In this document: one piece after another, positions 5,306 through 5,416 of the stretch
Numbering within the stretch: position 1 is the stretch's first letter
Layout: each line of letters starts with the position of its first letter
Assembly: GCA_020200675.1 (NCBI GenBank)
Contig: JAIVIG010000180.1
Span: 1-5,416, forward strand
Source: Actinomycetota bacterium
GTDB taxonomy: Bacteria > Actinomycetota > Rubrobacteria > Rubrobacterales > Rubrobacteraceae
Length of the DNA: 5,416 bases
Direction: 5' to 3'
Translations under genes and position numbers: made by a program
The notes under the pieces: generated by a model
Databases searched by the model: none
What the model saw: only the letters and a program-made list of their open reading frames with translations
Told to the model about the DNA's origin: nothing

Positions 5306-5416
5306 TCACAGTGGTTGACCTGTCGGACGGTACCCGGCATGCTCGAAGTAGCCCCAGGCGTCTTCGGCAGTGACCGCACATAGCGCCGCGCCTACCGCTT
5401 CTACCAAAGCCTCTTT
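5306..5416 (-). mobile_element. C-terminal end of an IS630-family transposase, cut by window edge
   Basis: Read on the - strand from the window edge, the frame KEALVEAVGAALCAVTAED continues to WGYFEHAGYRPTGQPL and stops at 5306-5308. The pattern of an alpha helix (ALVEAVGAAL), then VTAEDAxGYFEHAGYR just before the stop, is typical of the C-terminus of IS630-type DDE transposases, where (F/Y)F(E/R)HCGYR is common. Only 36 residues are visible; the DDE catalytic residues would lie outside the window, so I cannot say whether the element is intact. It faces the operon, with 94 bases between its stop and the pcaC stop. Assignment is from memory of the family. Confidence 0.6.

Overview
The window holds most of one catabolic operon, all on the + strand: the protocatechuate branch of the beta-ketoadipate pathway. 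Gene order is pcaF, pcaH, pcaG (broken), pcaB, pcaD, pcaC. Coding DNA is strongly G+C rich, with G/C-biased third codon positions and tight stop/start overlaps. This suggests a high-GC Actinomycetota-like bacterium; a Rubrobacter-type lineage is my best guess, but it rests on general impression and not on any search. pcaD and pcaC are separate genes and not the fused pcaL found in Streptomyces and Rhodococcus.

Layout: 1-262 is an upstream region with no confident gene; it carries a small leader-like ORF (190-240) and an imperfect hairpin (143-167). pcaF (263-1534) is 3-oxoadipyl-CoA thiolase. After 29 bases comes pcaH (1564-2286, TTG start), the iron-binding beta subunit of protocatechuate 3,4-dioxygenase. 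pcaG, the alpha subunit, starts in a 4-base overlap with pcaH but has lost its middle and changed frame (2283-2671). pcaB (2664-4010), pcaD (4007-4807) and pcaC (4804-5211) follow, each overlapping its neighbour. At the right edge, on the - strand, is the last 36 codons of what looks like an IS630-family transposase (5306-5416).

Together these enzymes would open protocatechuate (PcaHG), lactonise the product (PcaB), decarboxylate it (PcaC), hydrolyse the enol-lactone to 3-oxoadipate (PcaD) and, after CoA transfer, cleave 3-oxoadipyl-CoA to succinyl-CoA and acetyl-CoA (PcaF). The CoA transferase genes pcaIJ and a regulator are not in the window.

I see no new system. What stands out is that this well-formed operon carries two apparently disabling lesions: an out-of-frame internal deletion in pcaG, and replacement of the catalytic serine of PcaD by phenylalanine (GLFIGG where the family has GLSxGG). 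Either the pathway is decaying in this strain, close to a mobile element, or the sequence or assembly has errors. Checking reads or a close relative would decide.
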